Positions 48,332-59,029 of a DNA stretch of 64,000 bases are shown here, in pieces. Within the stretch, counting starts at the first letter, position 1, and each line of letters begins with the position of its first letter. Under the pieces are notes generated by a model, which did not search any database, was not told where the DNA came from, and was given only the letters and a program-made list of their open reading frames with translations. The DNA is from Rotaria sordida. Lineage: Eukaryota > Rotifera > Eurotatoria > Philodinida > Philodinidae. The translations under genes were made by a program, and so were the position numbers. The stretch is taken from contig CAJNOL010001409.1 of assembly GCA_905250125.1 (NCBI GenBank), positions 1-64,000 on the forward strand. The letters run 5' to 3'.

Positions 48332-48572
48332 GCTACTATATTTTCTCTTTGTATTTGTTGCTAAAAGATTCAAATAAATAAATAAATATTAATATAACAT
48401 TTATAATTACTCGAGTAGCAAGTAATTGACGTTCTTGCTCCATTAATTTCATAAGTTCATATTCATATGTATTATCTTGTGAAATTTGATTATTTGTTGG
48501 TACAACCATTGATGATAATCGACGATTATTATTATTATTATTCATATTACTTGGCAAATTATTATGTGCCAT
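46857..48572 (-). CDS. UBASH3/STS-type histidine phosphatase, 466 aa, six exons
   Basis: Exons (minus strand) 48572-48411, 48360-48080, 48025-47818, 47744-47513, 47428-47372 and 47317-46857 join in phase. The fold is the phosphoglycerate-mutase-like histidine phosphatase: RHAER (H115, phospho-acceptor), PLTNRGRMHA, SPSLRCVQSADGIL, EPGLFE and, across an intron, ILIVAHAPS (H295). The insert TKDELAANGYNIDKSYQSLM and the ending ARRVPFLAM match UBASH3/TULA (Sts) phosphatases, which in animals dephosphorylate tyrosine kinases. The UBA and SH3 domains of that family are absent; instead there is an Asn-rich start, a run of ten Gln, and a long Pro/Gln/Ala-rich tail (residues about 330-460). Both catalytic His and the RCVQ Arg are present, so activity is likely. 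Confidence 0.92.
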
Positions 48573-48599
48573 GATATAAAATAATAATTATTTAATCTA

Positions 48600-50340
48600 T
48601 ATTATATATCTAAAAAATAATATAGTTCAAATATTCAGACAGACTGATCACCATCTATTTTATATATATATATATAAAAGAGAAAAAGGAAAAAAAAAAT
48701 AAGATGTCGATACTTCTCATGCTTATGCATTTTTTGTTTATAAAATATACAGTCATATTGTAGGATATGCTCCAAAATATCGAATAAAAACATGCGCAGA
48801 TGCACCTTGTGCTTGAATAAGCAAGGTTTTTACATTCATTGATGAGAGGTGAAAAATGATTAATTATATTGCCTTTGATATATATATATATAGATATAGA
48901 TATGCATATGTATACTTGCTTTTTCTTCACCTGTTATAGTCAATCGGTTGACGTCGTATTCATTTTTTGTTTATTCGTATGCATGAAAAATAAATTTTAT
49001 ATTAGTACATAAAAACAAACTTGTTATGTGTTTATATAAATAAATAAAAATATTTGAAGTTTTTAATAAAAATTAAATGCTATATTCAACATCGAATACT
49101 ATACTATTGAATATAAAATCTTAATTTAATTTAAATTAAAACAAAAAAAAAGATGTATTTATTAAATTTGTATGATAAAAACAGTATATTAGACTCGTTG
49201 ACTCGTCTAAAAATCCTTCATCTAAATGCGTTAAATAACCGAAGTCTTTTTTATCATTTATTTTAGGCAAGCGGAAAATATGTGTGTATTAGGATTGTAG
49301 TATTTTCAATAGATTAAACATAATAAATTAAGTATCAAGGATGATGTTCATCCATCGAAAAAAAAAATTCGTGCAATATGCGATCATATTCTTCAACTAA
49401 CAATAGAATCTGATGAGTTTAAGAAAATTTTAAAAGTTATAGAGATTTGAATATGTCATAGGATTAAAATATTGACATTTTTATTGTTTATTTTTTGTAA
49501 TATTTCTTCTTTCTAAAATATTTGATCTGAGATTTTTAACATAGAAATTTTATTCAATAATACAAATTTAAATTAGTTCCATTCGAAAGATTCAATTAGA
49601 CACATAATTTAACGAATATTACTTCTTCTCATATTTTTGAATCAAATATAATCATACAATGCAATCAAATACAGAATGTAAATTTTTTTTGTTTTTTGAT
49701 AGAACATGTTATTTCGTCGATCAATATTGTTTTTGTTGTTATGTGACCTCAATTTATAGTTTCATCCAGTTCATTCGATAAATAATAACCTAACAGCTTT
49801 AAATCAAATAGATTTAGTGATTAATCTCTATTATGGGAAGTAGTTACGACCTGTATGAGATGGACAATATTATGCGTCTTATTTCAGCAAATAGGCGTCA
49901 TTTCATCTTTGAAACATTCGCTTTTGTTCACATTGTATGTGTACGATTGGAATGATGAAATAAATTGATAGAATTTTTTGATTGTATCGTATATTGTTTT
50001 ATAGAAAATTTCAAACACTCTCTTTTTATCAAGCAAAGACACATTTCTTCGCCAATTCTTTTACAAAATGCAATAAGGAATTAGTCAATGTATTAATATA
50101 ACGAGGCGTTATTATGTCTAATAATAAATACCAATTAGAAAAATTATTTGCATTTATTATAAATCAACCACCTTGTCCAACCATAAAGGTGTATGAAGTA
50201 GTTCATGTGCAGCTTCGGAATTCTTTTATGATAATGTTCTATTAATATAAACTCATATAATTTGTTCATTATTTTCTTTGTAATTTTATACTTGATTTAC
50301 AAACTGAATTTGATGTTAAAAGTAGAACATCAGATTTTAG
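48600..50340. other. Intergenic, no gene seen
   Basis: Very AT-rich, with (TA)n tracts near 48660 and 48880. Presumably includes the promoter of the minus-strand phosphatase. No frame or RNA gene can be supported. Confidence 0.4.
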
Positions 50341-50344
50341 AAAA

Positions 50345-50833
50345 TAATTATTATTTATTTGATTCTTCTGTATCATAACTATATATTAAATAATAATTAT
50401 TTTCATTATCTTGAAAGGCTGTTAATGGATCATATCTATTCGAATATGTAATTAAAGGATTTAATCAAGATTTTACTCAAATTGTTAATATTCGATCAGA
50501 TATATTCGCAGGTTTTGCTTGACATTCTACTTGTCTATTTTCATTCGTTATATTTGTATAAATAATTATTAGAATACCATCAATAATAGTTGTACTTCCT
50601 GTAAATATTCTATTTATATCATATGATTGATCAAATGCAAGAGCTATAGATGAATGAATTCAATGAACTATAAGAATGACTCTTTTAGTCATTTGAAAGA
50701 ACATGTGATAGTAACCATTGTAGTATACAGATCCATTTGGATCATTGAACTAATTTTTAACAGGCATTAAATGATATTGTGAATGTAGTTGGTTATCGGT
50801 TTGAACAATCCCGAATACAACAATTAAAGACAT
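50345..50833 (-). pseudogene. GH32 beta-fructofuranosidase relic
   Basis: From a possible ATG at 50833 the frame reads the N-terminal part of a family 32 glycoside hydrolase: the nucleophile motif FNDPNG, YYNGYYHMFFQM, SSIALAFDQSYD, IFTGSTTIIDG, QAKPANISD and NRYDPLTAFQD. These match invertase/levanase-type enzymes that cleave sucrose or fructans. Four stops interrupt it (one TAG, three TGA). The C-terminal domain is missing. GH32 is rare in animals, and bdelloids are known for foreign carbohydrate enzymes, so this is a likely dead horizontal acquisition. Confidence 0.85.
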
Positions 50834-51588
50834 GAATGGAAGTATTGTCTGCAGATGTTTGTCTATGAGTGCATGTGTTTTTATCTTGTTATCTCTAGTC
50901 AATCAAAATGCTTATATTTTATTTTCAAGTACATTATTTATTTGAACTTTGATTATATATATCATTAATTTTTTTTTTTTGATATATAAATTAAAAAATA
51001 ACATTAGACTTTTATTAGCATTTTTTTTTCGCTTTTGTATTGATTATTTAAAAAAATATTTTTTTCTCTTAGTTCGATCATTCATCTTGATTGAAGTAGA
51101 AATAGTTTAAGAAAGTCAATGTTTACATTTCTTTTTTTGCAGTTCTTGAAGAATTTATATCAATTGTTAATATTCATTATCTGAAAGTGAGTGACAAATG
51201 TGACTAAGCCTTTTTTCAGTTATTTATTTACTTATAGATGATTATTATAAAAGTCATTATGAAAACAAGAATCAAATTTATAAATAGAAAAATTGTATCG
51301 ATTAAATAAAAATTATTCTTTTCTATGTTTGCCTAGGAATGAAAGAGAGAAATGATATTTAGCAAGAATAAGAAAAAAAAGTCTGAAGAATATTTCTCAC
51401 CGATAGATTACATTTTGATTTTTTTTCTCGCCAGTTATATTAGACGTGACGGTCACTCGATAACCACATATATACGTTCGTCTGTTTTCACGTTTATTAT
51501 ACACTGAGTGATGTTTTTCTTTTTCAAAGCTAAATTAAATTTATATAATACACAAGAATATTACAGAAACAAAAAAAAAAATAAATGT
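50834..51588. other. Intergenic, no gene seen
   Basis: AT-rich sequence between the GH32 relic and the 3' end of the DUF72 gene. Nothing supported. Confidence 0.4.
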
Positions 51589-54500
51589 TTAATCAATCAT
51601 TATTTTAAGATCTTTAAAAGCTTGAACAAGATATCGACAATCTTGTATAGCAGCTGGTGGTGAATCACTATCTGTATTATTGAAATAGAAGAAAAGTTGA
51701 ATAGAATTATCATTTGTATTATTGAGAAAATATTTTGTTGTATTTTCAGCTATTTCACGCATTCGTTTTTCTCCATAAACACCCCTATATTGACCTTTTG
51801 GACCATGAAAACCTATATTTCAATTATTTTAATATTTTTACATTAATATTAGTTATTATAAAACTTACGATAATAAACACCCCAATCACAAGTTTTATGA
51901 TCATTAATATTACTTGGAATTGTTCCATTTGGTAAATCACCACACCATTTTTTTGAATTTTCACAATCAATAACACATAAACACCAACTAGAACAAAAAA
52001 AAGAATAAAATGCAAATAAATTAAAATCTTCGATCATCTTCTCTTTAATAGGAAAAAAAATATTCGATTTTTTTTCAATGATTTACCACAGTTTTTTCAC
52101 TAATGGTGAGTCTTCGTGGGTGTGAGTGTAATTGAAAGGAACAACAACACGTTGTCATACTTTCTCAATTCTAAATAGATGATCTAATCCGACAGGATAC
52201 AATTTTGTCTTTTTTTCTTTAATTGTATTTCATTTGCAAGGCTTTATCGTATTATAAACAGATGTATATATATATATCGTACAGAGATCGACGAGTCGAT
52301 TGAAAAAGCACCTCGAAACGGGCCGCCCGGCCCGATGATTTGATCATTTTTAGACATAACTTTTTCTGAGATTTGGCTCACTCCTGATAGAGGATAGGGT
52401 AAAGCTTCTCCGCGCTATCCCTCCCTTGGTCATCACTTTTTTTTATAAAAGCCGCAAAAATATGGAATAGCTATCTATTGAGAAAAAAAATCTTTGTAAA
52501 CGAAGTTTCTTTCGGGCCGGGTGAGCGTAAACAATGTTCGGATCATTTTGGGTCGGACCATAAAAAAGTGATCTCATTCCGAGGCCTGCTCGCCTCGCAT
52601 TTTACGTAAAAACAGACGTTTCCTTATGCATTTTTTAGTCTCATTTCAAAATTACTAGTTCTTTTATTTCATAAGAGTACACAGATGTATATTTCCAATC
52701 TTGAGAAGTTTTCCAACAAAATTCCAGAAACTTTTCTTATCGATCTCGTAATTCATAGAGACCCCTCAATTTTTATGACTTCGGCACACATATCTGAGAT
52801 CAAAAAAAGTACAGGATATCTGGAAAGTCATTCACCAAAAACAAAAAATTCATGTGTTCATCACAGTTCTATTGAATGAACTATTTTTCATAATAATAGT
52901 TCGAAGTTTTTATTCAATAATAAGGAATATGTGGAATTTATTGCATTTTCCATCATTCAGACCTATTTCTGTTTTTTTTTAATAAACATCAAAATGGAAA
53001 ATATTCAAGAAGCAGTCTTACATCTCGAAAAAGGAAGTTTTTTCTATATTGCACCAAAACGTGTTACTTATAAGAATATTTGAGATGTCTATACAGTCCT
53101 CCTACAAAAATCAGTTCATTACCGAAATATAAAGATCTCGCTTTCGGTCACTCTTTAATTTATGATAGGAACAAGATAGCAAACGCTGCGACTTTCATTG
53201 TTCGAAAGAGAGTGTGTGTGTTACTGCATATTATTCAACGATTTTGTCTAATGATCAGATAATGAGTCTTCGGAAAAACTATGTAAATGGCATAAAAGTT
53301 ACACTAGACTAGCATACTTACGATTCACACCCACAGTCTCATTGCCTAGTGTGACATCTATAACTTTTAAACGAAACAGGATAAAAGTAGGTACGCTGGT
53401 CTGATACAACTTTTCTGCCATTTGCAGAGTTTTTCCGGAGACTCACCATTTGATCATTAGATAAAATCGTTGAGTAATATGCAGTAACACATTTTCTTTC
53501 GAACAATGAAACCCGTAGCTCTCTATCTTGTTCCTATCATAAATTATTCAAAATCAAAGATTGACTGTCTCGTAACTTTTGATCCATCTTGTATGTACAT
53601 AATAGTTATTTTGTTTTTGATCTCATTATTTATTTTCGAATGTTTCCTTTTTTGATTTTTCTGTAATTCTTTCTATAAATAGTTACTCAAAGGTAAAGAA
53701 TTAAGAAATATTTATTTTACTTGTATTTTTTCATAATTTGATAAATTTCATTACAAAACCATGAACTATCACGAAATTCAAAAGCAAATTTTCCATGTTG
53801 AGATAAAACTTTTGCTAAATCATGAAAACGAGATATTGTCATTGGTGTCTTTTTAAATCCAGGTGGAAATTGAAAAAGAATAGGTCCAAGATGTGATTGA
53901 AGTAATAAACATTTATTCCAAAATTGCTATGATTTGAAAAATAATAATTTGAATCATTACAAAAACTATTTCTTACTTCCCATCGATCAATCCATATTTC
54001 ATCAATATTTAATTTTTTCATATGAGTAAAAAATCTTAATTAAACAATAAAACTAAAACATATCAATCAATGAATATATCTTCTTACTTATTTGCTTTAA
54101 TTGTATAAAGAAAAGACGATCGAGGAACTTTGTTAGCCCAAGTTTTGAAAGCAGAATCTAGTGGAATATGATAAAATGTTGAATTTATTTCAACAGTATC
54201 AAATTCCTATATGTAAATATATTCTTAAATAAATAAAAATCTCGTAAAAAACAAAACAAACTACATACACCACAATAATAATCAAATTCATTTTTATCTG
54301 GATAATAATTTTGATATGTTGGACCCATATGCCAACTGAATATATATTGAAAAAATAGATTCAAAAAATAAAATTTAAAATACTAACTAACCTTTTATAT
54401 GAATAACCACTTGTACCACATCTAATAAGAGAATTCAATGAAAAAAGTCGAGGTCGTAAATCTTGTTCATTTTTTCTTTCTATTTGAGTAGTAGTTTTTG

Positions 54501-54651
54501 ATGAATTTCTTTTTCTAGGTTTTGGTGAAGTTGAAGATTTTCTTTTTATAAGTTTTGAACTATTATTACAAGATGTCATCATTTTCCAAGCTTCATGAAC
54601 AATGTGTACTTGACGCCCTAATCGAGATTGTATAGAATGAAAGAATATCAT
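51589..54651 (-). CDS. DUF72 (YecE-like) TIM-barrel protein, seven exons
   Basis: Exons (minus strand) 54651-54392, 54335-54269, 54206-54088, 54034-53977, 53926-53721, 51987-51869 and 51812-51589 join in phase to about 350 aa, ending in TAA. The family's core is clear: CGTSGYSY, FDTVEINSTFYH, SSFLYTIKANKFFTHMK, LGPILFQFPPGFK, FAFEFRDSSWF, WGVYYRFHGPKGQYRGVYG and FFYFNNT. DUF72 proteins are predicted TIM barrels; their activity is not established. A Ser/Lys/Arg-rich N-terminal extension (about 70 residues) precedes the domain; the start could instead be the Met at 54582. DUF72 is mostly bacterial and archaeal, so acquisition from microbes followed by intron gain is plausible. The 1733-bp sixth intron holds a fold-back repeat, and a hairpin transposon lies 147 bp upstream of the start. 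Confidence 0.9.
52240..52560. repeat. GC-rich island in DUF72 intron
   Basis: Holds the palindrome GGGCCGCCCGGCCC near 52320, followed by ATTTTTAGACATAACTTTTT, and a second GGGCCGGG near 52514. The style (GC-rich palindrome, then a 'cgataactttt'-like phrase) recalls the intron element at 40733. Limits and class unknown. Confidence 0.35.
53156..53546. repeat. 391-bp fold-back repeat in DUF72 intron
   Basis: TAATTTATGATAGGAACAAG at the left is mirrored at the right end; the arms are about 185 bp and well conserved (shared TTACTGCATATTA, CAACGATTTT and TAATGATCA). Confidence 0.75.
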
Positions 54652-54797
54652 TCTTTTTTTTTTTTCTTCTTTCTTTCTATAACAGCTGATGTGTTCGATA
54701 GAACAGACAAGAAAGAAAGAAAATAATCGATGTTTTATTTTTTTTTTGCTGAAAGAATAACTAACAGATACAAAAGTAACGCGTGGATCATAATGTA

Positions 54798-55750
54798 CAG
54801 TCAAGGACAAATGTTTAAGTGGAATTAGTTTGTCACATTTCTTTTTCAGTATGTTTTTTTTCTTATATTATGAGGTATATGTCTGATTCAAATGGTGATA
54901 TAGATGGGTATGAGAGGCCAGCTATATGATGTATTATAGAACGAGACTCCATCTACCTATATGAATTCTTTATAATACAAAAAATTTGTTCTATGCAAAA
55001 ACAGGATAAGATGCCTTTCAGTATTTGCCATTTAGTAACCAAGAGATTTATGCTAAAATAAAAGAAAATTATATCAATCGATAGAGTATTTCACGCTCTA
55101 TCAGTTTATAAAAAAAGATTTTTCCTGGAGTCAACCTTCACCTGCAAAACTTTATTTTAGTGAGAATAGTCAGCAAAACGGAAAAATTGAAATTATTTCC
55201 TATAAACTCCCTCTTATCACAATGTTTTATACACCATTGGAAAGAGCATTCAAAACTGAACGAAATGCTATATTTGAAGTTCGAATATCACTGATTTTTC
55301 ACGCTCACCTTATTGAAATAAAGTTCTAGAAAATACAACTAGCCGTTCTGTCTTATTTATTTTGATAGGAGAAAAATGCTGACAATTCTCACTAAAACCA
55401 AGTTTTACAAGTGAAGATTGGCACCAAGAAAAATCTTTTTTCTATAAACTGATAGAGCGTGAAATACTCTATCGATTGATATAATTTTCTTTTATTTTAG
55501 CATAAATCTCTTGGTCACTAAATGGGAAATACCGAAAGGCATCTTATCCTGTTTTTGCATAGAACAAATGTTTTGCATTATAAAAAATCCATATAGGTAG
55601 ATGGAGTCTCGTTCTATAATATATCATGTAGCTGGCCTTTCATACCATCTATATCACCATTTGAATCAGACCCATACCTCATAATATGAAAAAAAATACG
55701 GAAAAAGAAATGTGAAAAACTAATTTCACTTAAACTTTTGTCCTCGACTG
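54798..55750. mobile_element. 953-bp Tc1/mariner-type hairpin element
   Basis: Ends CAGTCAAGGACAAATGTTTA / TAAACTTTTGTCCTCGACTG with TA on both sides (54796-54797 and 55751-55752). The arms are nearly 400 bp each and nearly identical, around a loop of about 180 bp. No transposase. The open minus-strand frame of the DUF72 region extends into its left end only by chance. Confidence 0.88.
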
Positions 55751-56119
55751 TAGAGAATTTCAAATTTTACAAAACTAAAAACTTCACTTTTAAAAAGAAT
55801 ATTTTATCTTTCCATGATAAACAACTGATCCACTTTTGGGTATTCAAATTTTATTAGAGAGTTGAAAATATCCTTCATGGTGATTTTTAATTACTGAAAT
55901 TTTAGCTTCAAAGTCCTAATTTGAACAGCAAAAACAAAATGGAGAATTTCACTCTCTAGAAGACTACGTGCCTGCTACTCTACAAGATGACATGTTTTCG
56001 CTAAAATTCATTAAAAATATTTGCGTTCTTTTGGAAGTCTTGGGAATTTCATAGTATCGATGTTACATTTATTTTTTCGTTTGCTTCTTAGTTGGACAGT
56101 AGAAACTTAAAATGTACTA

Positions 56120-57059
56120 GGTGGGTAAAAATATTATTCCAGGAGGTAATGCTATGATTTCAAAAGGAAGACAATGAATTTTATATCAAATAAAAGCTCG
56201 TCAAAAATGAGGTTTATTGACACTAAATAGTGAGGGTTATAAAAATTTTTTAATATCGAACTTAAGAAACCTTCAGAAATTTGATACTATTTTTGTGATG
56301 GGAAAGTAAGGTGCCAATAATTCAAAAATGAAGTAAAATGTTTTTCGTGAATATTTTTACATGGTTCGATAAAGCTCGTCCAGCTCTACAAAACTGTATA
56401 TATTAAAAAATTTCTCAGCCAATTTTTTGCGATAAAAAATTCAAAAACCTATTTGAAAAGTCTTAAAAAACTTATATTTTTGATATGGAAGAAACGCACT
56501 GGATGTTTCAATAAAATTAGCTTTTTTTTAAATTATTTTTACTCCATTGAACGTTTCAAAATATACTCATTCGATGCAGTTTTTCACGCTGTATCGAATG
56601 AATATATTTTCAAACACCTCACATAAGGATATTAATGGAAAATAGCTTAATTTAATGTAAAAAAAGATCATTTTTTTTCTATAAAAAATGTAAAAAATGC
56701 GGGTTTTTTGATACATCCTTTAGACAGTTTTCAGTGTATTTTAACCTAAGAACTTTGTTTAAATTTTTTTTAATATATACAGTTTTGTAGAGCTCGATGA
56801 GCTCTATCGAACCATGTGAAAGTATTCAACAAAAATATTTTACTCGATTTTTGAATTACTAGTACCTTATTTTCCCACTATAAAAAAAGTATAAAATTTC
56901 TGAAAGTTTCTTAAGTTCGATATTAAAAACTTTTTATAATCCTCACTATTTAGTATCAATAAATCTCATTTTTGACGAGCTTTCATTTGATATAAAATTC
57001 ATTATGTCTTCTATTCACAATCATAGCATTACCCCCGTGGAATAATATTTTTACTTACC
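56120..57059. mobile_element. 940-bp hairpin element, second family
   Basis: Ends GGTGGGTAAAAATATTATTC / GAATAATATTTTTACTTACC with TA at each flank (56118-56119, 57060-57061). Arms of roughly 340 bp share, in inverse order, TAATGCTATGATT, CTCGTCAAAAATGAG, TCGAACTTAAGAAAC and CTACAAAACTGTATATA. The centre (about 56520-56640) contains a further small palindrome. No coding capacity. Confidence 0.85.
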
Positions 57060-58164
57060 TATTACTTCAATGTGCTGGTTGCTTTGAAATTAAAAAGCTG
57101 TATTAGCGCAATCCCTCGTGGGATTAAAAATCTGAAATACGATGTAGCTGCTGTTGCCAATGTTCTAAAAGCTATTGTTTTTTATGCATATTGGGATACA
57201 TTTTTCCACAATGGCTTACTTTACATTATAGAGCTTGAACAGAATAATACTCCCTATATGCTCCACCTTGAAGCCTTCTATCACAGTCTTAACACTCCTT
57301 TCAGATCGTGTTTCACAAAAAAAAACCGGTTGTTTGTAAAAATGACTATTTTATATGAACAATTAAAAAATTGCATTTACAATCATCCATCCCTTATTCT
57401 AGTGAGTTCGTTTTCTATTTTTGTATATTGAAGACGAAATTTTTTTTCTAAAAAAAAGTGTTATATAATATTGTTGCAAAAAGTTTCCAAATGATTAAAA
57501 CTTGAATAATAAATAATAACAATTGAAAGGTAATCGTTATAGTTAATAAAATAAACTTGATTTTTTTAGCCTGAGCGTTGAAACAAGAAAAAAAATCGAA
57601 TTTTAGAGTTATTTATTATGAAACATTAAGATTCTATGCACAGAGGTAAACAGTCGTTGTATCATTTCTTATATTATTTTGCTAAGATAATTTTTGACAT
57701 ATAATTATTAAATAATAGCAAATAGATCATTCGATAAGTTCAACTATCAGAAAACCAAAAAACTTTGTTGAATATGTTTTCTTGTATCTTTATCTCTGAC
57801 ATATTAAAATAAAATACAATTTGAATAATGTTAAAGAAAAAATTCCATATAGAATAAACTATCAAATGTAATAGAGTAGGAAGTATTTGACGGTGGAGAC
57901 AAAAAATCATCATTTCATTCATAATAAAACAATTTAATGATTATAATAAATTTATTTATTGAAATATTTCAATTAAAAAAATACAATATAATTAAACAGA
58001 AAACAATCTTTTGATATTGAACAGATATCATATTAAAAATTTAATTGCCAGATATTGATTATTAGCAAAAACAATAAATTGTTTATTTAGCTTCTTTCCA
58101 TATAAAACATTAAAAAAAAAAATTTATGCATGACTCTAGCATTTTAATTATATGTGAAATAATA

Positions 58165-59022
58165 CAAGCATCGAATTGTTATAATTAGCATCAAATCATA
58201 CTGAAAATACTTACTTTTATCTAATATTTACCTTTATAATTTTTGTATCTTTCATATAGATTAAAAACATGTACTCTCAGAAAGGGCCTAGTATTTGTCT
58301 TATGGATGATAATATTCGTCTCTTCGATACTCGGCTTCGTAGACAAATGTTGAAAATATCGAAGGTACACCAATGAGATTTCATATATTGTTGTGTAATT
58401 CAATATAATCAACACAAACAAATATAATCTCAATATTGGTGGCCTTCGACATGTCCGATCGACCCAAAGCGTCGGTATTAAACGACGATAGCAGGGTTTC
58501 ATTGTGATCGGAGCACGCCGGAAGCCGGGTTTCTAACTCAAACATAGAAAGTTCGAGTCAATTCGAAGTATGAATTTGTTCACTGCATAAGCAAATATTG
58601 CCCTAGCGAGAGCACACGTTTCCAATCTACCATCGAGTTGGTTGTTAAGCCACTGGGTGTGTGCTTTTGTTGCACAACATGCAGTTGATGATCAAAATTG
58701 GAATACAAAAAAAACACTGTCAAAACACGAGTTTATATAGTTTACGATGGTATTGCACAATCAATTGTTAATATAGAATATTCGTGAAGAACAGAACGAC
58801 GAAAAAAAAATTACTAAGTATGGCTTGATGATGGTGCAAGTTGTGTTTTTCTTTGGTTTCTAATGTGTTTCATCTAGAGTATTGACTCGATAAAATGTCA
58901 CGTGTTTCTCTACTCAACAAGAGAATGATGAAAACAAATATGATGGTGGGTGTACTTCAATAACAATAGTCTGAAATGAGGATCAGAAAAAAAACAAAAA
59001 GTTTCGAACTCTCAGATCAACA
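58165..59022 (-). repeat. Duplicated promoter-plus-first-exon block, copy B
   Basis: Inverted copy of 33890-34720. Includes the shared non-coding run around 58640-58700 (CACACCCAGTGGCTTAACAA on the minus strand) and the signal-anchor frame. Confidence 0.8.
58221..58502 (-). CDS. Signal-anchor exon of an unrecognised membrane protein (copy B)
   Basis: Opens MKPCYRRLIPTLWVDRTCRR and keeps the hydrophobic segment LRLYLFVLIILNYTTIYEI. The first 68 residues match copy A except for one; beyond residue 68 the two differ at many positions. A GTAAAT donor-like site lies at the end of the conserved part. No downstream exon found within the next 700 bp on this strand. Confidence 0.4.
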   Translation of the reverse strand: MKPCYRRLIPTLWVDRTCRRPPILRLYLFVLIILNYTTIYEISLVYLRYFQHLSTKPSIEETNIIIHKTNTRPFLRVHVFNLYERYKNYKGKY

Positions 59023-59029
59023 ACAATTA

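Noticed and set aside
50345-50833. TGA read as Trp (recoding) to rescue the GH32 frame
   Set aside because: The Argonaute and LamG genes end in TGA, intact genes use TGG for Trp, and one of the four stops is TAG; the domain is also truncated.
54361-54810. Longer DUF72 start reading from 54810
   Set aside because: The first codons lie inside the hairpin transposon end (54798 onward) and a purine-rich tract; the start at 54651 (or 54582) is more plausible.
57072-57431. 119-codon plus-strand open frame
   Set aside because: Starts at a non-ATG codon, has no recognisable domain or splice sites, and lies beside a hairpin transposon; chance or a decayed fragment cannot be excluded, but support is lacking.
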